DNA of 64,000 nt from positions 14,854,626 to 14,918,625 of the forward strand of contig NC_134457.1 of the NCBI RefSeq assembly GCF_047948215.1, read 5' to 3'. Under the pieces are notes generated by a model. The model had not been told where the DNA came from. It was given only the letters and a program-made list of their open reading frames with translations, and ran no database searches. The DNA is from Lycorma delicatula (lineage: Eukaryota; Arthropoda; Insecta; Hemiptera; Fulgoridae). A program made the translations under genes and the position numbers. Positions 11,606-23,345 of the stretch are shown in pieces; the first letter of the stretch is position 1, and every line of letters starts with the position of its first letter.

Positions 11606-12354
11606 TATGCGACGCATTCTAAAGAAAGGCAAGTTGCGTGTATACATTCCAAGGCTGGTCCAAGAGCTAAGTGAAGACGATCCAGATCGCAGGATAGAAT
11701 TTAATGAATAGGTTCAGGGCATGGTTACACGTGAACCGGAATTAATGGGTAGCATTGTGTGGTCGGACGAAGCACAATTCAAACTTAATGGAACTGTCAA
11801 TAGGCATAATTTTGTGTACTAGTCTAAACATCATTCCCCGCAATAATGTTGAAAAGGCAGTGAATTTTCCTGACATGAATGTGTGATGCGGTTTGTCTCC
11901 TAGGGGACTCATCGGGCCTTTCTGTTTTGAAGGTAATGTAACTGGAGAAAAGTACCTAACGATGCTTGCCGATTTAATTTTTCCTTGCATTCGTGCAACG
12001 TACGGTAATGACAGGTTTTATTACCAACAAGATGGCGCCCTGCCGCACTATCATAGGAATGTGCAAGCAAACTTGGATCAAAATGTACCAGGCAAGTAGA
12101 TAGGATGCTGGGAACCGATCGAATTTCCTGCACGCTCTTCAGATCTTACGCCGCTCGATTTTTTTCTTATGAAGCACAGTAAAAGTTGAAGTGTACCGAC
12201 GTAAACCGCGTAACCTGGACAGACTTTGGGATGAGACTCAAACGGTGTGCGCAGAAATCCAATTGGACAGTTTGGTGCGAGCTACGGAATCAGTCGTGAC
12301 TCGAACTAAGAAACGTATCGATGCTGAAGACCACCGTTTTGAACATTTACTTTA
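11606..12354 (+). pseudogene. Tc1/Tc3-like DDE transposase pseudogene
   Basis: Fragments in shifting frames give RRILKKGKLRVYIPRLVQEL, SIVWSDEAQFKLNGTVNRHN (first catalytic Asp in WSDEA), RGLIGPFCFEGNVTGEKYL, FYYQQDGALPHYHRNV (second Asp in QQDGA) and SSDLTPLDFFL (third acidic residue in TPLDFF). The C-terminus is VRATESVVTRTKKRIDAEDH. This is the DDE_3-type transposase common in insects. The N-terminal DNA-binding half is absent, and several stops and frameshifts make the copy non-functional. Confidence 0.8.
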
Positions 12355-12531
12355 ACCACGGTTTGGAACATTCAATTTCACCAGAAAGTAAATTTATTTT
12401 TCAAATTGAACTGTACACCTACTTTTCTCAGAAATTTAAACTTGTAGCAAGGAAAATATATTTTCTACGACAGTTCAAAGTGTCTTTTTTTTAGTGATTG
12501 TGTATTTAAGATTCATTAGCAGATTGTATCA

Positions 12532-12847
12532 ATCCACCGGGTTGGTCTAGTGATGAACGCGTCTTCCCAAATCAGCTGATTAGGAAGTCGAAAGAGTTCC
12601 AGCGTTCAAGTCCTAGTAAAGCCAGTTATTTTTACACGGATTTGAATACTACATCGTAGATACCGGTGTTCTTTGGTGGTTGGGTTTCAATTAGCCACAC
12701 ATCTCAGGAATGGTCGAACTGAGAATGTACAAGACTTCATTTACACTCATACATATCATCCTCATTCATCCTCTGAAGTATTATCTGAACGGATCCTGTT
12801 ACCGGTATTATCCTGTTACCGGAAGCTAAACAGGAAAAAGAAAGGAA
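12532..12847 (+). repeat. SINE1 copy, full length
   Basis: Full head CCACCGGGTTGGTCTAGTGA, B box GTTCAAGTCC, body, tail CCGGAAGCTAAACAGG and A-rich end. Perfect 14-bp TSD AGCAGATTGTATCA at 12518-12531 and 12848-12861. The tail carries a short internal duplication (CCTGTTACCGGTATTAT). Confidence 0.9.
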
Positions 12848-12861
12848 AGCAGATTGTATCA

Positions 12862-13331
12862 CGGTCTATATTGTACTTTTTTAAATTTTATAAATGCTAC
12901 ACTACACCGCCGGAAACTACCGTGGAGGAATACCTTTATTAATGTCACTCTCTTTCATTCAATGGGTTCTGGGTTCGAATTCCAGTTATTTAGTATTATT
13001 GATAAAGTAAATAAATAAACAAAATTAGGGTTCGAATAGGTCAATATTTTTAGAAAATCGAAATAAAACTAAAAACGTTGCATGAAAATGTAAAATAAAA
13101 ATGGAAAAATTTGTATTATTGAAAGTTATTGGCTTCCTGTTTCAATAGATTACAGTAAATTAAATGGTGGGCTAAACATTTTTCCTGGATGCAGATTTAA
13201 ATCCTGTAATACATTGAATATATTGTTTTTGTATTAGGTAGTAATGCTGATGAAAGTAGCATTCAGTTCCTATATTGAGAAATCCGGGCGTTTTCGCTTC
13301 AATGTCAATGGAAAAATAAGAACATCGACCT
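12862..13331. other. AT-rich, no gene recognised
   Basis: Nothing is supported beyond a lone B-box-like GGGTTCGAATTCC near 12971, without the rest of a tRNA. Confidence 0.4.
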
Positions 13332-13490
13332 AATTTTTTTTTAACCTCCAGGTCTACCGTTAGGTATTGCTTCAGAGGATGAGTTGAATGATTTGTAGCG
13401 TGTGTGAAAATTCCATGCCTGACCAGGATTCGAACCCGGGACCTCCGGATGTAAGACCGAGACGCTACGATTCACGCCACGGAAGCTGGC
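13332..13490 (-). repeat. SINE2a copy
   Basis: On the minus strand: GCCAGCTTCCGTGGCGTGAA, TAGCGTCTCGG, B-box block GGGTTCGAATCCTGGTCAGG, then the type-a body CACACGCTACAAATCATTC and tail CCTCTGAAGCAATACC, ending in GGTTAAA and A residues. The tail resembles that of SINE1. No clear TSD was found. Confidence 0.78.
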
Positions 13491-13935
13491 ACGTACATTT
13501 TTGCCGGTAAGTAGGCAGACTACATTTACGCAGTCTGAACGAATGAGAAAAATTTGTTTTCAGATTTAAAATTTGAAAATACTGGAAGCTGCATAATTAA
13601 GTACTCCTTAAACTATTTGATCCTTACTCTCTATCTCAGTAACACTGCTTGAATACTGCTTATTGTTGTTAAAATAATTATTCAGTTTCCTTGGAGGAAT
13701 TTTGTAGTTGGATCAAAGGTTGAGAATAATCTGGTTATCATTTTCAGTTAAAATTTTTTTTTTCTTTAATTATTTCTTTTATATTTGTTATAAAGAATAT
13801 TTTTGTTATATTTATTATAACTGTTATTGTTGCATGTTTCAAATTAAATGTCCTAGCAAACCATCATAATTGTATTTATCGGTTTGGTGAAAATCTTCTT
13901 GTAAATGTGAATTAAGAGCTTAATATACGAAAGTT
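13491..13935. other. AT-rich, no gene recognised
   Basis: No element or coding sequence was recognised. Confidence 0.45.
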
Positions 13936-14461
13936 ATATTTTTTCAAGGTCCGATCGGTCGCGAAATAAAAACCCGCGTAAAAATCGGATGAACCTTTTA
14001 ATTCAGAATAAGCGGAAAGGAATGTTGTCATCAGGCATTGTCTTTCTCCATGTCGATGCTCAGCCGCACACTGCAGCTGTATCAAAGAAGCTCCTACAGC
14101 GTTTTCGTTGGGAAGTGTTTGATCACCCACCATACAGCCCGGACTTGGCTCCATCCGATTTTCACCTCTTTGCTCACATCAAACGCTGGCTAGGAGCACA
14201 TTTTGGCACAGACATCGAGCTGCAGACCAGCGTAGAAATATGGCTGAAAACACAGGCGGCTCCGTTCTATGACGAGGGTATTTTTCAATACCCTCGTGGT
14301 ACCAACTTTCTAGTTGGTACCATGCTACGACAAATGTCTAAATTGGAGTGGCGACTGTGTAGAGAAATAGCGTAACTATGTAAGTACTTATTACAAATTA
14401 AAAAAAATATATTTTCACTGTGGTTTTAATTTCGTAACCGATCGGACCTTGAAAAAAAATA
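13936..14461 (+). mobile_element. Internally deleted mariner with both TIRs
   Basis: About 525 bp with TIRs that read CAAGGTCCGATCGGTCGCG on the left (13945-13963) and, reverse-complemented, CAAGGTCCGATCGGTTACG on the right (14433-14451). Candidate TA dinucleotides flank both T-rich edges. Inside is the C-terminal third of a mariner transposase (frame 13989-14375): HVDAQPHTAA, RWEVFDHPPYSPDLAPSDFH, then KRWLGAHFG. One residue is missing between the second and third catalytic Asp (33 instead of 34) compared with usual D,D34D members. The helix-turn-helix and first Asp are deleted. It could be moved only by a transposase from elsewhere. Confidence 0.85.
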
Positions 14462-15544
14462 ACCCTCGTGTTTTCATTTTCATGTTTAGTGCGAATCACA
14501 AAAAAAGGAATATATGGACCTTTTTTCTTTGAAAAAATCTAAACTGGAAATTCATATCTTCAGATGACAATGTTAGGATATTTTTTTTCTCGATCTATCA
14601 ACTGTATTTGTTATCAACAGCTCTATTTTTGGAAATGAAACAAGGCAACTCTTCACTATGTTTTTTGAACGGGTAGTTTGTTGAAAACTAAATAAATGCC
14701 AATAAGTTCAAGTGATTTAACGCCTCCCTATTTTTCGTTCTGAGAAATCGTCAGGCATTTTTTTTCTAATATAACCTGACTGAATCGCCGCAAGCTGTCG
14801 ATTGAACATTCAGTTTATTTGATGAATCGGAACAAAAAAAATGTATACGTATTTCATTATACGATCATGATAGGGCGCTATGAGAAAACTAGATGTGCTA
14901 GCGGGGGGGGGGGGGGGGGTTAGAAGAGCTATTACATGAGATTTTTAAAAAAAATCGTTTTCTGAACATACTAATAAAAGTTGTCATTGGAGTATCATTT
15001 AAAATGATTTTTAAGTTATTTTGTAATTTCATCGTACGCGCATTGAGGAGTCAAGAAGTCAGATTCCAACATCCTGCTCCAACAAGAGCAGGTTGTTGGC
15101 GCAGATAGAGGTCGCGTAATGAAAATAAATTGCAAGCACAGAAACAGTAATATTTTCATTATCAGTCACAGGTTTAGTAGAAAGCTACCTTTTTACTAAT
15201 AGCTACAAAAATATAGCATTACAATTAAAAAAAAAAAAAGAACTGTTCATCCTTTTGATAAGTTTAGAGAGGCTCTTATGGTGAATACCCTAACCAACGT
15301 TTTTTCCACAATAAAAGAGAGATCGTGATAAAGTTTTTGATTATTTTTTTTGATTGGAGATAAAAACTTTTTACCCAATTTTAGAACAAAAAATCGTTTA
15401 CTCAGGGATCGGTTACTTTACAAAACCGCTTTTAAGACTAGAGTTTCCATAATCAAGAAATAAAAACTTAAAACAATAATAATAATCGGTAGAAAGTAAA
15501 AAGGAAGGTGCGTGCGTTGTTTGTTTGATGTATGTGCCACATTT
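14462..15544. other. AT-rich, homopolymer G run, no gene
   Basis: A run of 17 G residues lies at 14903-14919. Nothing else was recognised. Confidence 0.5.
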
Positions 15545-16950
15545 TTACTTCCTTGTACAAAGTAAAGGAAGTATTGTATTCACGAAAAATTTCGGTTTTC
15601 AGATTTCACCGGAAATATCCATTTTGACTATCCCTGAATCCATTTTTACTAGTTTCGGTGTGACCTCTGTACGTATCTCACATAACTCAAAAATGAATAG
15701 CCGTAGAATGTTGAAATTTTGTATTTAAGTCTGTTGTAACATATAGTTGTGCACCTCCCCTTTTGATTGCAGTCGACTGGGCCAAAAATGTGTATACAGT
15801 CAGACCTCTAAATAAAGCGGGGTTTCAATTTTGAAACATTTGGATTTTGGACTTTTTCCTAACTGCAGTAATAAGCACTCGTGGAGAGCTTTTCAACAAT
15901 TAATCAAAAGTGGTACTTATTTTCAATGGTTCTAGAGTTATATCCGAATAAAAGTTTAATTAATGAAATATTTGGGTCGTACAAGGGGAAGGCATATCGG
16001 TTCGTATCGACTTCATATACATATATTTTTTTAAAACTTTTTTTTAAATTTAAATATACAGATTTATTAATAATAAATATTAACCTCTGATTGTAAAAAT
16101 AAATTTAACAATAAATAATAATCCAATAACAATACAAAAAAAAATATGAAAAAAATCAGAAGTTATTAGTGAAATAAAATTTTATGTACTTTTCATTTTA
16201 ATTCAAAAATTTTTACAATCAGAAGTTAATAATTTATTAACCTAATTAAGAAAAAAAAAGATTAAAAAAAAGTATATATATGAAGTCGGATTCGAACCGA
16301 TATGTGCATGGTTAGTTATCCGATACGTTCTCACTTATACCAAATATCTGCTTGAGCGACGTGAAACAGAATTAATTCATAAACTAATATAAAATGCTAA
16401 GGAAATTTTTAGGGCCATTTTTCTTGAGTATAATTGAATATTGCGTGTTAGAATTTTGTGATGAAGACACGTAAACAGTGTACTATTCACACACGCAATA
16501 TGGTTGAAATAGGTGTCCCAAAGCCCGTGCCTTCCCCTTGTTTCATTTATGCATTTGTTTCAGTCTACTTGATAATAAATATCGCTATAAAATTTAGTAA
16601 CCTTCTCCTGTTTCGTTTTTGTTTTCATTTTGTTGATGGTTACATCATAATAAATTAAAAAAACATAGTATTAGATAATTATAAGACTTGCATTTATTAA
16701 AAGAGTAATAAAGGGACTTTTACTCTATCCTAATATTACAGGTAAGATTGTTGAATTAATAATTGTATATTATTTTATTTGATATTAATAAAAACTAATA
16801 TTTTAGCAATTGTATAACTGTCCACTTTATTGAAGAATGGAGATTCTTATCTCAATTTAAAATGAAATAAGTTTAAATGAAATTCAACAAAACATACGTA
16901 TATGTAATTTAATAGGCGTACAAGGGAGTCATGTAGTGTCCACATCAGAT
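15545..16950 (+). repeat. F1 interspersed repeat, copy A
   Basis: Begins TTTTACTTCCTTGTACAAAG and ends GTACAAGGGAGTCATG, then CCACATCAGA. Matching copies lie at 23346-24527 (minus), 42375-42945, 57953-58640 and 61200-61507 (minus, partial). The start can fold as a hairpin (ACTTCC with GGAAGT). Shared landmarks are CACCTCCCCTTTTGATTGCA and a tRNA-T-arm-like GGTTCG block near 16000. This copy is longest because of extra sequence at 16220-16860, which holds an inverted tRNA-like segment. It encodes no recognisable protein, and the class is unknown. Confidence 0.75.
16280..16346 (-). repeat. tRNA-like sequence within F1 copy A
   Basis: On the minus strand the sequence runs TGGTATAAGTGAGAACG (A-box-like), then a T-arm-like ATCGGTTCGAATCCGAC. 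The D and anticodon arms do not fold convincingly by eye, so I read it as a tRNA-derived relic and not a functional tRNA gene. Its 3' part is the inverse of GCATATCGGTTCG at about 15991 in the same element. Confidence 0.35.
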
Positions 16951-18149
16951 CATTATTTAGATGTTATTGGCGCAGAGCGGACCACGTGGTGCGCCGGGCA
17001 GCTGGACGCAGCGCACGAACGATTCAATCATTCGAACGATTTATACTTCTATATACGAAAGAATGATCTAAAATTATATTTGTGTTTCCGGGAATAAAAA
17101 TAAAAATGTGTTAAAAAATCATAACTCAAGAAACAGCTAAAAATGTTCAGGATTTTGAATCTTTTCATTGTAAAAGGTTTTATTGTTGTTGGTACGCTAA
17201 ATTGATGAATGTTATTTAATTACAATCGGTAAAAACATTTAACAAAAATCATGTGTAATGAAACATAAATCATGTAACATTTTCGCAGCGGGCCATAAGC
17301 CGTCTTTTTTCCAGTATTTAAATAAAGTGATAAATTTTTATTTTAAATTAAGTTGCGTGTGTAAGCCGTCATCAAAACAAAGCCGCGTGACTGGAAAGTC
17401 CTACAACTGTGTTGTTAGCTTTTTTATTATTAATAATTGGGGAAATTGATTTTTAGCTTACTGATATTAAATAATTGTGATATTCTCTCTTATTTCGAGG
17501 ATATTTGACGAACAATAGAAGGTAGCAATTGTTCTCTTTTAGTATTTGGGAAGATTTTAAAATTTATATTAAAAAAAAAATAATAATCATATTATTTACA
17601 AAAAAAACCTGTTTCCAAAGGGTACCGTCGTTTAAATTGCAGAATTTCAATTCATTTATTCTCATTAAAACAAGAGAAAACATGGGAAATTTCTATAGTA
17701 GAACATTTCCACAAAATACACACTCGCTAAAGTAAGAATTGTTTCCTTCAGTAGAATAAGACAGTCCATTGAAATAAAGCTAAAGTTACAGGGAAACAAA
17801 ATACACTTTCTACACACATATCTACGTAGGTTAGTAACGAGTTACGTAAAAACTGAAACACACGCAGCGGTAGCTGTCAGTCAGTTTAAACCATTTTTCC
17901 CAGTCGACAGATCGATAATAACCAGATAAAACATTAATAATATCTCTCTAAAATTTTCGATTAAACCGTACTTTTAATTAATTTTTATAATTAAATATGT
18001 AATGTCCGCTTTTAGTTACAAATTGAATCTAGTACGTATAGCATACAAAGTCAATAATGCAAAAAAAAATACAGTTATCTTTTGGCCGTTTATAAGTCAC
18101 TGAATATAAAAAATATAATAATAATAAACTGGTATTGTAAACTAACTAT
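16951..18149. other. AT-rich, no gene; possible F2 scrap
   Basis: The stretch 17330-17425 weakly resembles the F2 edge near 40269-40340 (AATTAAGTTG, then ACAACTGTGTTGT). No gene was recognised. Confidence 0.4.
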
Positions 18150-18320
18150 ACAGAGTGTTTCGAGACGTATTCCCCAAACTTCGGATATTGATGCAGGACA
18201 TCAAAATGAGCAAAATAATTCATATCGACGTAAGTCCTATTTTGCTTCATTTTCCTTCTAGACGCCATTTTATGATTCTTAACAAAACGGCAATTTCTCA
18301 AAAACTGATAAACCTACTTT
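18150..18320. repeat. Edge of an unclassified repeat (CAGAGTGTTTC type)
   Basis: Starts TACAGAGTGTTTCGAGACG, then CAGGACATCAAAATGAG and TATCGACGTAAG. A similar order (AGAGTGTTCC, AGAACATCAATAAATAAG, TATCGTAGTACG) occurs at 19726-19815. This suggests two diverged copies of one DNA-element edge. No transposase is visible. Confidence 0.4.
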
Positions 18321-18731
18321 AATTAAATTTTTAAAATCTAAGACCAGTATCTTATTCTACAAAATAAAAAATTTTAAAAACTTCACCTTCAAAAGTTTCA
18401 AATTGGAGCTATCTTAATATTTTAATCTTTTATATCTTTGTAATATTTGTTTGATCAAATTTTTACTTATCATAAAATTTATTAAGCATTTTATTTTGAA
18501 GAAAATTATATCTCATTTGTAAAAATCCGTTGACAAACAATCGAGTTAATGCAGATAATTAACTCGGCAGAACGCTGGTGAACCGTAATTCAAGCTGATA
18601 ATTTTTTGCCTGTTTTTATTTCCTCCATTAAATTTAATAAAAATTATTAATAATAGTAAATTAATAAATATTAATTTCTACAAAAATATTTTATAATAAT
18701 TAGTTTCTCCGTTTCTTCATGGGACACACCT

Positions 18732-18889
18732 TTTTTTTTTTTTGTTTTTTTTTTTTTGTTTAACCTCCGAGTCCACAGTTAAGCATTACTTCAGAGGATG
18801 AGATGAATGATTTGCAGCGTGTGTGAAAAATGCCATGCCTGACCGGGATTCGAACCCGGCATGGCATTTTTCACACCTATGTCAATTCT
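18732..18889 (-). repeat. SINE2a copy with a fold-back 5' end
   Basis: The minus-strand body and T-rich (tail) side are normal. Instead of the tRNA-like head the copy turns back on itself: 18821-18839 (GTGTGAAAAATGCCATGCC) is followed, after an 18-base spacer, by its exact inverse at 18858-18876. The insertion is flanked by the 15-bp TSD TCATGGGACACACCT (18717-18731, 18889-18903). An extra copy of ACACCTATGTCAA sits just inside it (18874-18886, also 18898-18910). This is a complex 5' junction, likely made by template switching during insertion. Confidence 0.8.
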
Positions 18890-18903
18890 CATGGGACACA
18901 CCT

Positions 18904-19688
18904 ATGTCAAGCTAATTTTTGGGAAGGAAGTGAATATTAAACAAATATTTTTGGTAATTTGTGATCTTGATAATAAAAATTAAACTTCTGTAAAAAAACG
19001 TTTTTACTAAAGTGTTCCAGTAACGATTTCAAATATTATTTCAGCTAAAACACTCCCATCCATTTTACAAATTTTGAAGGAAATTAAGATAGTGATTATT
19101 CAGTTAATGCTGTAAAAGCCTTTAAAATTGAAAAAAAAATTACTTATTTAAATGCTATCACTTTTACACTCGGTTTGATCAATATAGATTTATTTTATAA
19201 TTATTTATTTGACGATTCTGTATTTTGTTTTTCATTGTTAAAAATCTGCCAACTTATAGCCTATATCCTACTTTCTTTATAAATAACTTTTATCCTTCTC
19301 TACTCCTGACGTAAATTTCTTTGAGAAGTTATTAACAATAAGAAATAAAAATTATGAAGATTAAACGCTTGCAATCGATTAAGAAATTTTATCGTAGGAC
19401 AATAGTTTATAGCATTTTATGTTAACTTTTACTTATTTTGCGAGATAATATTTTTATTTATATTTTTCATTATATTGACTAGCTTATTATCTGTCTATGA
19501 TGTAGTTCAATCTTATATTTCTTATTTTCGTGGTTTGTTACTAAATATTATTAAGGATAAATTATTAAGCTATATTATTAGTTGATAACTTATTAGTTAA
19601 ACCTCCTTCCTACCTTATGATTTAAGAGGTTTTGCTTTAGAGAATAATCTAATAGCAACTTTACTTTGATGTTACATATGTATATTAC

Positions 19689-19727
<39 letters not shown>

Positions 19728-19813
19728 AGTGTTCCGGGAGGTGTAGGCCATACTTAAGGGATTAATTCAGAACATCAATAAATAAGAAAAAGTTCTATCG
19801 TAGTACGTGTTTT
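18904..19813. other. AT-rich, (TA)n tract, no gene
   Basis: Contains a (TA)n tract at 19693-19725 and, from 19726, the repeat edge described at 18150. Confidence 0.45.
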
Positions 19814-20751
19814 TATTTTTTTATTTTTTGTCTTCAGTCATTTGACTGGTTTGATGCAGCTCTCCAAGATTCCCTATCTAATGCTAGTCGTTTCATTTCA
19901 GTATACCCTCTACATCCTACATCCCCAACAATTTGTTTTACATACTCCAAACGTGGCCTGCCTACACAATTTTTCCCTTCTACCTGTCCTTCCAATATTA
20001 AAGCGACTATTCCAGGATGCCTTAGTATGTGGCCTATAAGTCTGTATCTTCTTTTAACTATATTTTTCCAAATGCTTCTTTCTTCATCGATTTGCCGCAA
20101 TACCTCTTCATTTGTCACTTTATCCACCCATCTGATTTTTAACATTCTCCTATAGCACCGCATTTCAAAAGCTTCTAATCTTTTCTTCTCAGATACTCCG
20201 ATTGTCCAAGTTTCACTTCCATATAAAGCGACACTCCTAACATACACTCTCAAAAATCTTTTCCTGACATTTAAATTAATTTTTGATGTAAACAAATTAT
20301 ATTTCTTACTGAAGGCTCGTTTAGCTTGTGCCATTGGGCATTTTATATCGCGCCTGCTTCGTCCATCTTTAGTAATTCTACTTCCCAAATAACAAACTTC
20401 TTCTACCTCCATAATCTTTTCCCCTCCTATTTTCACATTCAGTGGTCCATCTTTGTTATTTCTACTACATTTCATTACATTTTATTTTGTTCTTGTTTAT
20501 TTTCATGCGATAGTTCTTGCGTAGGACTTCATCTATGCCGTTCATTGTTTCTTCTAAATCCTTTTTACTCTCGGTTAGAATTACTATATCATCAGCAAAT
20601 CGTAGCATTTTTATCTTTTCACCTTGTACTGTTACTCCGAATCTAAATTGTTCTTTAACATCATTAACTGCTAGTTCCATGTAAAGATTAAAAAGTAACG
20701 GAGATAGGGAACATCCTTGTCGGACTCCCTTTCTTATTACGGTTTTAGAAG
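19814..20751 (-). pseudogene. LINE-R: 5'-truncated RTE/BovB-like RT, one frameshift
   Basis: Same protein as at 8.0 kb, on the minus strand. The N-terminal piece (20465-20740) includes VRQGCSLSPLLFNLY and LRFADDIVILTES. A single shift near 20480 (CAAAATAAAATGTAATG where the intact copy has CAAAACAAAAGTAATG) separates it from the rest (19834-20475), ending DRESWRAASNQSND. TSD GTACGTGTTTT at 19803-19813 and 20752-20762. It sits inside the CAGAGTGTT-type repeat that starts at 19726. Recent but dead. Confidence 0.9.
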
Positions 20752-20762
20752 GTACGTGTTTT

Positions 20763-22374
20763 AGAAGGGCGGATTTCCGATTTTAGTTAACCTTGAAAAC
20801 TTAACAAAAAAAAAACAACAGCTTTTTGCCTCTAACCTCAGTTCTTATGAGACGATTCGCTTGAAAATGAATATGGTTCTATTTTTAGTAGGTTTGCATC
20901 ATCCTACGAATTTTCATTAAAATCAATTAAGATTTGCGTTCGGTAGAGCGAACGATAAAATCTTATACATTCATACAAATATATATAAACATTGCAGGAT
21001 CGTGTTCAGGAGATTCCAAAACGTAAAGAAAAGTTGAACCCCCTCCTCTCGATACCCCCTTATAAAATCTGACCGGTGCAGTACCGATTTCTAAAAATTC
21101 TTTGGAGATCCACTAAAAAAAAAAAAATATTTATTATATTATTGTTCGAGTATTTAAGTTTCTCAATCAGGATATCAAAATTTAATAAAATAAAAAATTT
21201 CTACCGGATATAATTAAAAATTTAATTTAGTATATATTATCTTTTATTACCTATGGGAATATAAATAAAACTATTTTCTATGTTTCACTAGTGTTACATA
21301 GGCTTTATATAGAACAGTTGATAAGCATCAAACCAGTCCTATTTCTTAAAATAATTTATTTTTAAGAAAATAAAAGGAACTGTAAAAACAGTAGAACGAA
21401 AAAAGCTGAAAATATACCCAAAAATCAAGTTTTTTTATTTTAATTCTAGTTCGTGTGAACAAATACGTATGAAAATCAATAGGAGTCCATTCCCAATAAG
21501 TTTATATGATCCCTCAAAGTTTCGTCAAAGTCAGTTAAGTTTTGCGACCGGTAGAGTGGACGAAAAAACCTTATGAGACATACATAAGTATGTAAACATA
21601 ACCGGGCGCAGTAACTATTTCTAAATTCTTTGGAATCCGGTAAATCGTTTATGTGGACAAGTGTCGTATCTTGATTTATTTTCCCTCTCCGGACCTTTTT
21701 TTTCCAATAAACTTTATATTTTAAGAATGGATAGAGATATTTTAATGAAGTTTGGTGTACATATATCCCATCAACATTTTCTGTCAAATATAGCTTTGAA
21801 AATTAAAAAATGGCGGCATTTTTTCATTAAATATTAATTCTCGGTCCGTAAATATTAATTTTTTCGAATTTTTTTTATTACATAAAATGTTAAGCCTTTT
21901 ATTGTAAACAAAATGATATTTTATTCACACAAATCAGTTGATTAATCGTAAAAATGGATCGTAAAAAGTGTTGTAGTTTTAACAATTTTGTGCCTGTTTA
22001 ATACATTATAAATTTTTATTAAAAAAACACAAAGCGGCATACAAAGAGTACATGAAACAAGATAGGGCCATTTACCCACATTAACTTTTCTGTTTATTTT
22101 GGTGCACTGAAACAATCAATCTTTTAAGTTTGGCCAACAGCTGGCAGAATACTCTTAATATCTAAGATATTACTGATTATTTTTATTTACTTTCTACTGC
22201 CACATCAATAAACCTGTTATTTATTGTGATATAATTGTTATTATTAAGGTGGTTTTAATAAGTTAAATTCTCCGTTAAAATTCTTTGTAAAACCATATAA
22301 TTAAAGTCAATAAGCTAAATAATTAGGATAGAGTTAAAGTGTTGACTATAAGTTTTAAGTTGATATTAAAAAAA
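20763..22374. other. AT-rich with diverged repeat pieces, no gene
   Basis: Two related blocks, near 20935-20990 (AATTAAGATTTGCGTTCGGT) and 21533-21590 (GTTAAGTTTTGCGACCGGT), look like an old internal duplication. 21655-21790 resembles 40440-40560 (GAGATATTTTAATGAA, then TTCGGTGTA/TTTGGTGTA). Confidence 0.45.
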
Positions 22375-23310
22375 GCTGACAACTGCAGGTTGTTCTGATT
22401 TACGACTTACATACAACTAAAATAAAAATATTTATCATTTTATTTAAATATAATATTTTTTCGTTTATTTAATTCAATGATTCTAACTAAAGTGCGCGCG
22501 CATACCGTATGGTGTGGCGGAACTAGCGGCAACGGTCGGCACTAACTAAACTAAGGTAATTTCACAATTTATATAGAACAAATTTCGTTTGCATAGTCGG
22601 CAGACTGGTACAGACGCGGGTCTTAACGTACTAGGTACCGAGTCGACCGGGCGATCGATTTCGAGACCCACCCAAACCGAGTTACTTTTTTAAACTTTAA
22701 AAAGTATAAAAATGTATATGCAAGTTAAAAAAAAATATATTTAAGTAATTAAAATATAATATTTAAACTAAAAAAAGTTTTTTTTTTACACTTCAAATAT
22801 TATTCATTTATTTAATTCTACCGTGCACCTATGACGTCACAGCATAGCAGTAATTTAGAGCATATTTTTGGGTGGAAGTACGATATTTCAAAAACATTTT
22901 TTTGTAAATATTGTTATTTTTTTAATTGTTACCAAATGTACCTAGGAAGAATATGACCTTAACAGGCGAAATCTCGAGATACTGAGGATAACCTTGCTCT
23001 ACCTTGATCTTTTAAGGCGAAAATTAAGCGGCATCAATGCCCCATATATAGAAGTAATCTGACCAAATTTGGTCAAAATCGGTCCTGTAGTTCTGGAGAT
23101 GATTTACAGGCCAACACCGAACACGCGCGCGCGCACACACACACATTAACATCCCGAAAATCTCCATCCGGATTTTTGGGTTCCTTAGGTGTCAAGACTT
23201 CAAGATCCAGTGAAAACCGCATACGCCCAAATTGAACCGATTACAATTATTTCCCTTCTAGGGCGTTAGCTCTGCTATAGCGCTATCTGGATGGGAAAGT
23301 AATATTAAGA
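22375..23310 (+). repeat. F2 interspersed repeat, copy 1
   Basis: About 0.9 kb, non-coding. Landmarks: ATTCAATGATTCTAACTAAA, GTCGGCACTAACTAAACTAA, GTACCGAGTCGACCGGGCG, AGGCGAAATCTCGAGATACT, GGCCAACACCGAACAC with a (CG)n(CA)n tract, and end CTGGATGGGAAAGTAATATT. Copies also lie at 39523-40335 (minus) and 49430-50332 (plus). The left boundary is approximate. Confidence 0.72.
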
Positions 23311-23345
23311 ACTTTGAGGTGTATATTTTTTTCAAAATTAAAAAA

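Larger units (their letters stand above)
11049..12484 (+). mobile_element. Tc1/mariner-superfamily element with long inverted ends
   Basis: The right end (12291-12484), reverse-complemented, matches 11076-11268 over almost 200 bp; shared words include TAAATTTCTG, GTTAAAGTAAA and CAGCATCGATA. A second TIR-like copy follows at 11283-11345. The simplest reading is an element whose own TIRs are 11283-11345 and about 12425-12480, abutting the inverted 3' end of another copy on the left. It contains a broken transposase (11606-12354) and a SINE1 (11387-11573). The left edge CAGAGTGTTTC at 11050 resembles ends seen near 18150 and 19726. Confidence 0.65.

Noticed and set aside
12960..12995. B-box-like GGGTTCGAATTCC
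   Set aside because: No A box, acceptor stem or SINE body found around it.
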